Assembly: GCA_017429765.1 (NCBI GenBank) | Contig: JAFROJ010000064.1 | Span: 1 to 63,325 of the forward strand | Length of the DNA stretch: 63,325 nucleotides | Direction: 5' to 3' | Source of the DNA: Bacteroidales bacterium | GTDB taxonomy: Bacteria > Bacteroidota > Bacteroidia > Bacteroidales > UBA932 | Part shown: one piece after another, positions 26,341-34,288 of the stretch | How positions within the stretch are numbered: position 1 is the stretch's first letter | Layout: every line of letters starts with the position of its first letter | Program-made: the position numbers and the translations under genes | The notes under the pieces: generated by a model | Told to the model about the DNA's origin: nothing | The model's input: the letters and a program-made list of their open reading frames with translations, nothing else | Database searches by the model: none

Positions 26341-26790
26341 TTATCTGTGTTTGAATATTACCTTGAGATCCCTGGAGGTTGCCTTACCTGTCATGTAAAC
26401 GACTGTGACATACTTACTTCCCTCAGAGGACTCCTTGACTTGATAGCCCAGATACCTGTTTTTGCCATTGTTCGAGGCGAAACGTAACAAGGCATAGACA
26501 AGCTCGCCTTTCTCCGAATCCATTTCCTTCTCAACGGCCATCAGGGCATCCCCTTCAAGCCAGGAGACTATCCTGCGTATCTCCCCGTCCGAGGCCTGGA
26601 GCCTGACGCTTCGGAAAAAGTCAAGATTGTAGGGCTTCAGCTCTCTTCCGGTGACAATAGATTCGGTGATCCTTGATTTGGGCACAAAACCGCCGTTGAA
26701 AAGGCTGTCGATCTGCAACCCCTCCTGGGCCCTGGCGCTGAACGACAGGGCCAGCAGGGCGCTTAAGGTTATGAGTAAAAATCTTTTCAT
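26341..26790 (-). CDS. Secreted protein of unknown function in the ECF operon
   Basis: A 149-residue protein with a signal peptide (1-21, ending Ala-Arg-Ala-Gln) and a mixed alpha/beta body including KYVTVVYMTGKATSRDL. It resembles small secreted proteins of unknown function that accompany ECF sigma factors in Bacteroidales (DUF4252 or DUF6108 type); I cannot fix which. The start at 26790 gives the signal peptide directly; the frame is open for 24 more bases upstream. It lies 15 bases ahead of the barrel gene. Confidence 0.6.
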   Translation of the reverse strand: MKRFLLITLSALLALSFSARAQEGLQIDSLFNGGFVPKSRITESIVTGRELKPYNLDFFRSVRLQASDGEIRRIVSWLEGDALMAVEKEMDSEKGELVYALLRFASNNGKNRYLGYQVKESSEGSKYVTVVYMTGKATSRDLKVIFKHR

Positions 26791-26794
26791 GAGA

Positions 26795-27325
26795 TCATCT
26801 GTCAAAAAAATCATTTAGTAGTTCTTCCATGTCAGTACGGTTGGAAAGAAGATCGGCCAGGATGTTGTCGACGTCGTTCATTACAACCTTCTTGTCGGTG
26901 ACTTTCTGTCCGCTCACGTACGAGACACAGACGTTTGTTTTATTATAGAGACTCACCCCGAGGGTGAAGATTAACGCCAGGCTGGCGGCGATGGCGGCTA
27001 CGCGGCGAGCGACCTTCGGCCACCGGGGAGAGATATCCTTCGCTTCGCATAGATCCTTCGCTTCGTATAGATCCTTCGCTTCGGATAGATCCTTCGCTTC
27101 GCTCAGGATGACAGAGGAACGCTTCCTGTCATTCTGAGGGAGCGAACGCGACCGAAGAATCTCCATGGAACGGCCGGCGGCGAAGTAGCCCATGACGGCC
27201 CGGACCTCGTCATATTCGGGAGCCTGGCCCTCCTCAGAGGCCAGGAAAGCCTTAAGAGCTGTTTCTTCCTCTCGTGAGAGAGCCGCCTCAAAATACCTCT
27301 CAATTAATTCAGTTATGCATTCCAT
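26795..27325 (-). CDS. Anti-sigma factor-like membrane protein with in-frame SEAKDL repeats
   Basis: A 176-residue protein. The N-terminal 50 residues (ECITELIERYFEAALSREEE) resemble the sigma-binding helices of anti-sigma factors; a membrane helix is at about 108-126 and a short periplasmic tail follows. It overlaps the ECF sigma gene by 17 bases, which supports an anti-sigma role. Between about 56 and 98 it contains four copies of a six-residue unit, SEAKDL/YEAKDL/CEAKDI, encoded by a palindromic DNA repeat (27031-27162) that has entered the cytoplasmic linker without breaking the frame. Confidence 0.65.
   Translation of the reverse strand: MECITELIERYFEAALSREEETALKAFLASEEGQAPEYDEVRAVMGYFAAGRSMEILRSRSLPQNDRKRSSVILSEAKDLSEAKDLYEAKDLCEAKDISPRWPKVARRVAAIAASLALIFTLGVSLYNKTNVCVSYVSGQKVTDKKVVMNDVDNILADLLSNRTDMEELLNDFFDR
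27031..27162 (-). repeat. Palindromic repeat with 18-base tandem units, inside a gene
   Basis: On the plus strand ATAGATCCTTCGCTTCGN is repeated about four times (27031-27102), then AGATCCTTCGCTTCGCTCAG and GATGACAG, a 10-base spacer, and an imperfect inverted copy (CTGTCATTCTGAG to CCGAAGAATCT, ending 27162). This resembles TCATCCTGAGCGAAGCGAAGGATCT-type repeats dispersed in many genomes. Confidence 0.8.
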
Positions 27326-27776
27326 ATTCCTTCCTGAATTTATCCCTTAACACCTTCCTGGCCCTTGAGGCCTGCATCCTTACCGCGTCGGGCCGCATGC
27401 CCAACTCTTCCGCTATCTCCTCGAATGTCATGTCGTGATACTCATGCATCCGGATTATCTCCTTTTGAAGCCCGGTCAGCTCGCTCTCAAGGGAAGCCTC
27501 AACCTTCCTGAACAGTATTTCCCTCTCCTCGGCGGATGACGGCCGGTCTTCTATCCTCGCGTCCTCCGCGCTCACCCTCCGCCTGTCCCTGGCTTTGCGA
27601 TACTCGTCAATCTCTATGTTCTTCCCCGTCCTGGAGAGCAGCCCGACGGCCTCCTTGAGTGTCGAGACCCTGTATTTCCTTCCCCAAAGCCGACAGAAAG
27701 CCTCCTGCAGGGCGTCCTCCGCCTTCCACCTGTCCACCAAGGATATGTAAGCCTCTGTCAGGAAATCCTCTGCCAT
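27309..27776 (-). CDS. ECF family RNA polymerase sigma factor
   Basis: A 155-residue sigma-70 family protein with region 2 (about 10-70) and region 4 (about 100-150, with MTFEEIAEELGMRPDAVRMQASRARKVLR as the helix-turn-helix). It would direct RNA polymerase to a few promoters and is likely held by the overlapping anti-sigma-like gene. The downstream secreted proteins suggest an envelope-related regulon. It follows the Dcu terminator, so it has its own promoter in the 27777-27846 stretch; I cannot name the box with confidence. Confidence 0.9.
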   Translation of the reverse strand: MAEDFLTEAYISLVDRWKAEDALQEAFCRLWGRKYRVSTLKEAVGLLSRTGKNIEIDEYRKARDRRRVSAEDARIEDRPSSAEEREILFRKVEASLESELTGLQKEIIRMHEYHDMTFEEIAEELGMRPDAVRMQASRARKVLRDKFRKEYGMHN

Positions 27777-27828
27777 CTTGTTCGCTCTCTCACTCTAATA
27801 AACGAAAACCCGCCGAAAATGTGACATG

Positions 27829-27878
27829 TTTTTTTTGTAAAAACAAGACAGACGGTCTCAAGAACAAGACCGTCTGTC
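27829..27878 (-). terminator. Rho-independent terminator of the greA-dcu operon
   Basis: GACAGACGGTCT (27847-27858) and AGACCGTCTGTC (27867-27878) form a perfect 12-bp stem with an 8-base loop. On the minus strand it is followed by TTGTTTTTAC. It lies between the Dcu stop and the sigma factor gene. Confidence 0.85.
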
Positions 27879-27927
27879 CACGTATTTTATTTATAGTCAA
27901 TTACTTACACTCCAATGCTCACGGGGT

Positions 27928-29286
27928 TTAAGCCCCGAAACCGGCGAAATAGCCGGGGAAAAGCACCGTTGTCATAAGATATCCCACAATGGTGGACACG
28001 AATATGCTGATAAGGCCAGGCATCATGAAACTGTGGTTCAGCAGGTACTTGCCGATCACCGTGGTCCCTGTCCTGTCGAAGTTGACCGTGGCGATGTCCG
28101 AAGGGTAGTTGGGGATGAAGAAGTACCCGTACACGCTCGGAAGGACGCCCAGGAGCACAGGGCCGGGAATGCCCAGCTGGTAAGCCAGCGGCAGCATGGC
28201 GACAACGACGGCTCCCTGTGAGTTGATGAGGACGGACACAAGGAAGAAAACCAGGGCGATCGACCAAGGATACTGTGTCACGATACCAGTGAGCATCTCC
28301 TTGATCTGGTCCATGTAGTTGCCGAAATAGGTGTCGGCCATCCAGGCGATACCGTAGATGGCCACGACAGCGACCATTCCGGACTTCCAGACAGAGCCTG
28401 ACACGGCGTTCTTGAGATCGATCTTGCAGAGGATGATCATGAGAGCGGTGGCGCAAAGCATGATGATCTGGATAGCGATATTCATCTTAGGCAGGCGGGC
28501 CAGGGCCTCCTTGCTGAGAACCATCTGGCAGAACGCGAGACCCACGATGACGAGAATGGCTGTGACGAAGATGTAAACAGCGGTCTTGGCCTTCTTGTCG
28601 ATCACCTTGTCGAGGGTGGTGGCGTCGCTTCCGTAGATGTAATTGTGGATCTGCGGATCGGCGATCCTCTTCTGGAACTCGGGATCCTTATCCAAGTCCT
28701 TACCCCTGCGGAAAGAGGCGAGGGCGGCGCAGAGGAGACCGATGAGGCAGGCGGGGATGGTCACCATCAGCACCTGCGGGATCGCGACGTCATAGCCATT
28801 GGCGTTGGAAATGGTAACGAAGGCGACCACGGCCGCGGCGATCGGAGAGCAGGTGATACCGACCTGGGACGCCACCGAGGCGACGGCGCAGGGCCTCTCG
28901 GGACGGATGCCCTTCTTGATGGCGATGTCCACAATGATGGGCATCAAGGTGTAAACCACATGCCCGGTGCCGACAAGCACGGTCAGGAAGAACGTGCAGA
29001 AGGGGGCGAGGATAGTGATGCGGTCGGGATGCTTCCTGAGAAGCTTCTCGGCGAGCTGGATCAGCCAGTCCATACCACCAGAGGCCTGAAGGACACCGGC
29101 GCAGGTGACAGCCGCGATGATGATGTAGATGACATCCGTCGGAGGGGTGCCGGGCTTCATGCCGAAGCCGAAAACGAGAATCGCGAGACCGATTCCGGAG
29201 ATCGCGCCCAAAGCGAGGCTGCCGTATCTGGAACCCACGTACAGGGCCGCCAGCACAATCAGCAGCTGAATGATCATCAGAGTCAT
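27928..29286 (-). CDS. Anaerobic C4-dicarboxylate transporter (DcuA/DcuB family)
   Basis: A 452-residue membrane protein with about 11-12 hydrophobic helices. The phrases TGHVVYTLMPII and SQVGITCSPIAAAVVAF are typical of DcuA/DcuB carriers, which exchange fumarate, aspartate or malate for succinate during anaerobic growth. It starts 32 bases after the lipoprotein gene and ends with a strong terminator. DcuA versus DcuB cannot be told apart by reading alone. It fits a fermentative, fumarate-respiring anaerobe. Confidence 0.9.
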   Translation of the reverse strand: MTLMIIQLLIVLAALYVGSRYGSLALGAISGIGLAILVFGFGMKPGTPPTDVIYIIIAAVTCAGVLQASGGMDWLIQLAEKLLRKHPDRITILAPFCTFFLTVLVGTGHVVYTLMPIIVDIAIKKGIRPERPCAVASVASQVGITCSPIAAAVVAFVTISNANGYDVAIPQVLMVTIPACLIGLLCAALASFRRGKDLDKDPEFQKRIADPQIHNYIYGSDATTLDKVIDKKAKTAVYIFVTAILVIVGLAFCQMVLSKEALARLPKMNIAIQIIMLCATALMIILCKIDLKNAVSGSVWKSGMVAVVAIYGIAWMADTYFGNYMDQIKEMLTGIVTQYPWSIALVFFLVSVLINSQGAVVVAMLPLAYQLGIPGPVLLGVLPSVYGYFFIPNYPSDIATVNFDRTGTTVIGKYLLNHSFMMPGLISIFVSTIVGYLMTTVLFPGYFAGFGA

Positions 29287-29318
29287 GACAGTAGAGTGAT
29301 TATGTGGTTAAAGAGGGA

Positions 29319-30437
29319 TTACTTGAGCTTGGAGGCTATGACTTTCTTGAGCTGGTCTCCGGTGGAAACCGTCGTCGGGTCCAGGTTACCGTCCTCGATT
29401 ATGTACGCCACGGGAAGGCCTTTGGTGATGTTGTAGGTGTACACGATAGGGCTGGCGGCTCCGAGTCCGTCGCATACATTGATCCAAGGCAACTCCTGGC
29501 TCTTGACGGCGCTGGCCCAAGTACCCTTGTCGGTGTCGAGGGACACTGAATATATCTCCAGACCCTTCGGGTGATAGGTCTTGTACAGGGGCAGGAGAAC
29601 ATCCTGATTGAACATCTTCTGGGCGGCGTCCTCAGCCTGCCAGAAATGAACGATGATAACCTTGGAGTCTATGTCACTGATCCTCACTTTCTTCCCATCG
29701 ATGGAAGGGAGCTCGGCGTCAGGGAAGCCGGCCTCGCTGGCGGCGCTCAGCTTCTGCTCCAGGGAAAGAAGGTTGAGCCTTCTCTCAACCTCGTTGCCGA
29801 GGAGGGCGACATATTTCGAGTCAGGATAAACCAAGGACAGAGAGTCGTGGACGCTCCTGAAATGGACCGCGTCTGTGGACTGCCAGAACACGGGGAAATC
29901 GTCGTTGATCTTCTGGAACAGGACAGGGATGGAAGTCAGGGACTTCGAGTTGTCCATGGTGTAGAGGACGCGGGAGCGGTAGTAATCGACATATTTCCTG
30001 GACGCCGCGCGGCTGTCGCCCTCTTCCAGTGAGGCGGCGAAGTCCTGGAGGAACTCCGCGAACTCGCTCTCGACCTTCTGAAGCCTCAGGCTCTCCTCGG
30101 AGCCCTCGACAGTGTAAGTCCCGAGAGTGTCTGAGACCACCTTGACCTTGTCGCCCTTCTCAAGAAGAAGGGAGGCCACCTTGGTGTCGCCGTGGTACAC
30201 GTAGACGTAACGCGGGTCACCCTTCCCTATGTCCAGCTTGTACGAATAGGCGCCCGAGGCGTCGGTCTTCAACGTGTCAAGGACGGTCAAAGAGTTCCCG
30301 TCCAGCCACTTCATGATCACCTGGGTCCCGGGAGCGTCCGTGAGGACACCGTCCACGCGGGCCTTGTCCGAACATGACGAGGCGACAGCCAGGATGGCCG
30401 CCGCCGCGAGGATCAAACTATAATTTCTCATATTCAT
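29319..30437 (-). CDS. Thioredoxin-fold lipoprotein lacking the CXXC motif
   Basis: A 372-residue lipoprotein (lipobox VASSC, lipidated Cys at about 22). The N-terminal DUF4369-like beta domain (about 27-120) and helical middle are followed by a TlpA/AhpC-type thioredoxin fold (about 238-372) with IIVHFWQAEDAAQKM. Where active members have W-C-x-x-C, this one has W-Q-A-E-D-A, so both redox cysteines are missing. A redox role is therefore unlikely; it may act as a binding or scaffold protein. Its ATG lies inside the 3' end of the HIT gene (20-base overlap), which suggests translational coupling. Confidence 0.8.
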   Translation of the reverse strand: MNMRNYSLILAAAAILAVASSCSDKARVDGVLTDAPGTQVIMKWLDGNSLTVLDTLKTDASGAYSYKLDIGKGDPRYVYVYHGDTKVASLLLEKGDKVKVVSDTLGTYTVEGSEESLRLQKVESEFAEFLQDFAASLEEGDSRAASRKYVDYYRSRVLYTMDNSKSLTSIPVLFQKINDDFPVFWQSTDAVHFRSVHDSLSLVYPDSKYVALLGNEVERRLNLLSLEQKLSAASEAGFPDAELPSIDGKKVRISDIDSKVIIVHFWQAEDAAQKMFNQDVLLPLYKTYHPKGLEIYSVSLDTDKGTWASAVKSQELPWINVCDGLGAASPIVYTYNITKGLPVAYIIEDGNLDPTTVSTGDQLKKVIASKLK

Positions 30438-30822
30438 TTAATATTCTTTCAGCGATGGCCTTGTTCTCCTCAGGGGTGAGATGGAGTTTCTCCTTCCGGA
30501 AATCCATGTCAGACTCGCTCTGGAGAGGAATAAGATGGATGTGTGTGTGAGGCACTTCCATCCCGAGGACCGCGACTCCGATCCTCTCGCACGGCACAGC
30601 GGCCTTCAAGGCGACAGCCACCTTGCGGGCGAAGGCCCAAAGCCCCTCGTAAGTCGCGGGGTCAAGGTTGAAGATGTAGTCGTCCTCCACATTTCTCGGG
30701 ATCACGAGAGTGTGGCCCTTGGCCATGGGGTTGATGTCGAGAAAAGCGTAGAAATCCTCGCTCCCGGCGACCTTGTAGGACGGGATCTCGCCCGCCGCTA
30801 TCTTGGAGAAAATCGTTGCCAT
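30418..30822 (-). CDS. HIT family nucleotide-binding hydrolase
   Basis: A 134-residue histidine-triad protein. The triad HTHIH is at 92-96, and DINPMAKGHTLVIPR is conserved. Members hydrolyse nucleoside phosphoramidates or dinucleotides; the cellular substrate is unknown. It begins 3 bases after greA and overlaps the lipoprotein gene by 20 bases. Confidence 0.93.
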   Translation of the reverse strand: MATIFSKIAAGEIPSYKVAGSEDFYAFLDINPMAKGHTLVIPRNVEDDYIFNLDPATYEGLWAFARKVAVALKAAVPCERIGVAVLGMEVPHTHIHLIPLQSESDMDFRKEKLHLTPEENKAIAERILNEYEKL

Positions 30823-30825
30823 TGA

Positions 30826-31296
30826 CTATAACGATATGTCGAGAATCTTGAACTTGATCACTCCGGAGGGGACCTTCGCGTCGACGAGATCGCCTTTCTG
30901 GTGACCCAGAAGGGCCTTGGCGATGGGGGTGGTGGCGGCTAGCTTGCCATGGGCGAAGTCGGCCTCGGTCTCCCCCACGATCGTGAACTCCATGACCTTC
31001 CCCATGGACAGGTTCTCGACCTTGACCTTGTTAAGCATCTGCACCTTGTCGGTACTGACCTGCGACTCGTCTATGACCTTGGCGTTGGCCACGAGGTCCT
31101 TCAGTTTAGCGATGCGCACCTCGAGAAGACCCTGCGCCTCGCGCGCGGCGTCGTACTCCGCGTTCTCGGAGAGGTCGCCCTTCTCCCTGGCCTCCGCTAT
31201 CTGGGCGGAGATGACGGGACGCTGGGCAAGGGCCTCCGAGAGATCCTTCTTGATTTTGTCCAACCCTTCCTGGGTCATGTAATGGATATCTGCCAT
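30826..31296 (-). CDS. greA: Transcription elongation factor GreA
   Basis: A 156-residue factor that rescues backtracked RNA polymerase by stimulating transcript cleavage. The N-terminal coiled coil (about 10-75, including EAREKGDLSENAEYDAAREAQG with the acidic tip) and the C-terminal FKBP-like domain are intact. It heads a four-gene minus-strand unit and is divergent from menA. Confidence 0.95.
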   Translation of the reverse strand: MADIHYMTQEGLDKIKKDLSEALAQRPVISAQIAEAREKGDLSENAEYDAAREAQGLLEVRIAKLKDLVANAKVIDESQVSTDKVQMLNKVKVENLSMGKVMEFTIVGETEADFAHGKLAATTPIAKALLGHQKGDLVDAKVPSGVIKFKILDISL

Positions 31297-31401
31297 AATT
31301 ATCGGTTAATTCACTTCACAAAAACCGAACAGAGTCCCGCCCTTACCTTGGCGGAACCCGGTCCTCTTCTCGCGAATATAGTAAATTATTCAAAAAATCA
31401 C

Positions 31402-31409
31402 TAACTTTG
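31402..31409 (+). promoter_or_regulatory. Candidate -7 box just before menA
   Basis: TAACTTTG matches TAnnTTTG exactly and ends 4 bases before the menA ATG. No convincing -33 box is seen. This predicts a leaderless or nearly leaderless transcript. Confidence 0.55.
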
Positions 31410-31413
31410 AGCC

Positions 31414-32313
31414 ATGAGACACTCTATTAAAGAATGGGTGGCCGTGACCCGTTATTGGTCCTTCCCAGTGTCGGTGATGCCGGTGGTCGCCACTTTCGCC
31501 TGGCTTTTCAGCCGCGACATGCTGCCCTCCGGGCCGCTTCCCTACATCAACCTTATCCTCTCGATCCTCGGCGTGGTTCTCCTGCACTCGGCGGGCAACG
31601 TCATCAGCGACTGGTACGACTATCGTGTCGGGGTGGACAACGAGAAAGCGTTCGCCGTCCCGAATCTTGTCTTCCACAAGTTCGAGCCGAAGGAATACAA
31701 AGCCTTCAGCCTCATCCTCTTCGCCGCCGGCATCGCGGTCGGCCTGGTCATAACCCTGCTCAGCGGCCCTTATCTGCTGATCCTGGGCGCCGTCGGGGTC
31801 CTTCTGACGTACTTGTACTCCTTCCTGAAATACCGCGCACTCGGAGACCTTGACATATTCATAATATTCGGTGTGCTGACAGTCCTGGGCACCACCTACG
31901 CCCTGACCGGGCACTACCAGCCGCAGGCCCTGATCCTGTCGATCCCCATCGGGATCATCACCGTCTCCGTCCTTCACGCCAACAACACCTACGACACCGT
32001 CTCCGACCGTGAGGCCGGCATCAAGACCTTCGGGATGCTGCTCGGTCTCAAGAGATCGGCGAACCTGTACCGCTGCTACATGTTCATCCCCTTCATCTGT
32101 GTGGCTGTCTACATAGCCTGCGGCCTGATGCACCCCTTGGCGGCGCTTTGCTTCCTGGCGGCCATCCCCGCCTGGAAGAACCAGAGACAAGCCGCGACAT
32201 ATCCACAGAACGGACTTGAGGCGATGAAAGGCCTTGACCTGGCCTCCGCGCAGATGCAACTCAAGTTCTCCGGACTTCTCTCCTTGGGACTCTTTATCGC
32301 GGGGCTGTTATGA
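31414..32313 (+). CDS. menA: 1,4-dihydroxy-2-naphthoate polyprenyltransferase (UbiA family)
   Basis: A 299-residue integral membrane prenyltransferase with about 8-9 helices. The two Asp-rich motifs are NVISDWYDYRVGVD (about 64-77) and NNTYDTVSDREAG (about 190-202). It prenylates 1,4-dihydroxy-2-naphthoate in menaquinone synthesis. Its stop overlaps the CPBP gene start by four bases. Other UbiA members are possible, but motif spacing and the anaerobic context favour MenA. Confidence 0.85.
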   Translation: MRHSIKEWVAVTRYWSFPVSVMPVVATFAWLFSRDMLPSGPLPYINLILSILGVVLLHSAGNVISDWYDYRVGVDNEKAFAVPNLVFHKFEPKEYKAFSLILFAAGIAVGLVITLLSGPYLLILGAVGVLLTYLYSFLKYRALGDLDIFIIFGVLTVLGTTYALTGHYQPQALILSIPIGIITVSVLHANNTYDTVSDREAGIKTFGMLLGLKRSANLYRCYMFIPFICVAVYIACGLMHPLAALCFLAAIPAWKNQRQAATYPQNGLEAMKGLDLASAQMQLKFSGLLSLGLFIAGLL

Positions 32314-32954
32314 GACGTGAGCGCACCCACCTGGCCATAGCCGTGGCGACCGCCGCTGTCTTGTGGTTCTACATGTTCAGCCCCTGGACAAAGGGCTGGC
32401 CGGACTTCTGGTTGGTGATGGCGTGCTCCGCTACCATATTGACAACCCTGGGACTCGTTTTCACCCCGGACAGGAAAGCCTTGCTTAAGGTCGAGAGGCC
32501 GGCCCTACAAGTCCTCGCGGGGGTGATCATAGCCTTCGCCCTTTGGGGAGTGTTCTGGGTCGGGGACAAGGTCTCGGCCTGGATGTTCTCCTTCGCGAGA
32601 GGTGAGGTGGACCTGGTCTATTCCATGAGGCAGGGGATCCCCTCCTGGGTGATCGCCGCCCTACTGCTCCTCCTCATCGGACCCGCGGAGGAATTGTTCT
32701 GGAGGGGATATGTCCAGAGGACCCTCAGCCGGACGCTTGGAGGGAAACGGCCGGAGGACAAGGCCTTCGTGATCACGGCCTTGGTCTACGCCCTGGTCCA
32801 CGTCTGGTCCCTCAACTTCATGCTCATAATGGCCGCCCTGGTCGCCGGCTGCGTCTGGGGCCTCATCTACAGGATCCGTCCGGGCATGCTGCCGGCGCTG
32901 ATAGTGAGTCACGCCTTGTGGGATGTTCTAGTGTTCATCGTTCTTCCAATTTAA
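32310..32954 (+). CDS. CPBP family intramembrane metalloprotease
   Basis: A 214-residue membrane protein with about 6 helices. The CPBP motif 1 is GPAEELFWRGYVQR (about 125-138), motif 2 contains HVWSL (about 168-172), and a C-terminal SHALWD supplies a further histidine, so the metal site looks complete. Its substrate is unknown. It is coupled to menA by a four-base overlap and followed after 14 bases by a TPR gene. Confidence 0.85.
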   Translation: MRRERTHLAIAVATAAVLWFYMFSPWTKGWPDFWLVMACSATILTTLGLVFTPDRKALLKVERPALQVLAGVIIAFALWGVFWVGDKVSAWMFSFARGEVDLVYSMRQGIPSWVIAALLLLLIGPAEELFWRGYVQRTLSRTLGGKRPEDKAFVITALVYALVHVWSLNFMLIMAALVAGCVWGLIYRIRPGMLPALIVSHALWDVLVFIVLPI

Positions 32955-32968
32955 ACGAGCAAGCGATC

Positions 32969-34282
32969 ATGAACCCCTTGATAAAGATTCTCGCTCTAGC
33001 CTCGGTTCTCGTCCCCTTCGCGACGGCGAGAGCGCAAGACACCGACTTCCGCCAGGCCGCCAGAGAGGCCATGGCGAGGTATGAGTATTCAAAAGCCATC
33101 GAGTTTCTGGACCAGGCGTCGGAAGGCGTGGAGGATGTCGCGACGCTCCGCGACATAGCGTTGCAGAAGGCCCGCTGCCAGAAGAAGTTACTTCGCTTCG
33201 ACGCCGCTTCCGAGACCCTGGCTTCAGTGATGGGGCCCGGGATGCTGGACGTGGAGGTGGCAGGGGAACTCGCCGACTGCCACGTCAACTCCGGGAAACT
33301 AGGAGACGCTCTGATCCTTTATTCCCTGCTCTCGATGCAGCATCCGGACAACCTCTATCTCTCTATCCAGAAAGCCTCGCTGCTGTTCAAGGTCGGGGAC
33401 TTCGAAGGCTGCCTCGACGAGGGGAAGGCTATCTGCGACAAGGAGCCGATCCCATCGATCTATTCGCTAATCGGGGCGAGCGCCCTGAAACTCGGTCAGG
33501 TGGACTCCTCCTTGGTATATTACCGGAAGTCACTGGAACTCAATCCGCTCAACGCCGGAACCGTGACCAGTATCTCGAACATTCTGCTGGGCAAGAAAGA
33601 CTACGACGGGATCATCTCGATGGCGAAGGACTTCATTGAGAAAGTGCCGGACAATCTCGGGATCGGCCAGATCCTCGGGGTGGCGTATTACCTGAAAGAC
33701 GATCAGGATGAGGCCTACGAGGTGTTCAAGCAACTGAGGAAAGACGGTGACGACTCTTACGGGACTATGTATTACTCCGGACTCAACGCCCTATCCCTCA
33801 ATAGGTTCCAGGTAGCTCGAGATTGTTTCGACTCCGCTTGGCAGACAGACTCGACAGACGCCAAGCTTGCTGTCAACTACGCCACCGCCTTAGTCAACGG
33901 ACCGATAACCTACAAGAAAGACGACGTCGTCCACATCACGCCGAAAGAGGCCGAATACCTCTACAACAAAGCCTTAGAGCTGTCCGAACCCGATCCCGGC
34001 GTGATGTACAAGACCCATAAAGGCCTCGGACAGTTGTATTACCAGGGCATGCAGGATATGAACAAGGCCCTGCCCCACTACGAGGCCGCCTACAAGTATA
34101 ACCCGGACGACATCTCCCTGCTGGTCTCGATCGGTTACTGCCATGAGGTCCGCAAGGAATACAAACAGGCCCTGCAGTACTATGAGAAGTACATGAAAGT
34201 GGGCAAGGAAGGCACCAAAAACTTCGACTTCGCCAAGCAGTCGTCCATCAACTGCCGGGCTGAGCTGCACATGCAGGAATAA
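32969..34282 (+). CDS. Secreted TPR-repeat protein
   Basis: A 437-residue protein with a signal peptide (about 1-23, ending Ala-Arg-Ala-Gln) and about nine TPR-like helical pairs across the rest. It probably acts as a periplasmic scaffold; no catalytic domain is seen. I choose the ATG at 32969 because the signal peptide starts there; the frame opens at 32918 inside the CPBP gene. It is the third gene of the menA unit and converges on ribF with a 6-base gap. Confidence 0.8.
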   Translation: MNPLIKILALASVLVPFATARAQDTDFRQAAREAMARYEYSKAIEFLDQASEGVEDVATLRDIALQKARCQKKLLRFDAASETLASVMGPGMLDVEVAGELADCHVNSGKLGDALILYSLLSMQHPDNLYLSIQKASLLFKVGDFEGCLDEGKAICDKEPIPSIYSLIGASALKLGQVDSSLVYYRKSLELNPLNAGTVTSISNILLGKKDYDGIISMAKDFIEKVPDNLGIGQILGVAYYLKDDQDEAYEVFKQLRKDGDDSYGTMYYSGLNALSLNRFQVARDCFDSAWQTDSTDAKLAVNYATALVNGPITYKKDDVVHITPKEAEYLYNKALELSEPDPGVMYKTHKGLGQLYYQGMQDMNKALPHYEAAYKYNPDDISLLVSIGYCHEVRKEYKQALQYYEKYMKVGKEGTKNFDFAKQSSINCRAELHMQE

Positions 34283-34288
34283 TCAGTA

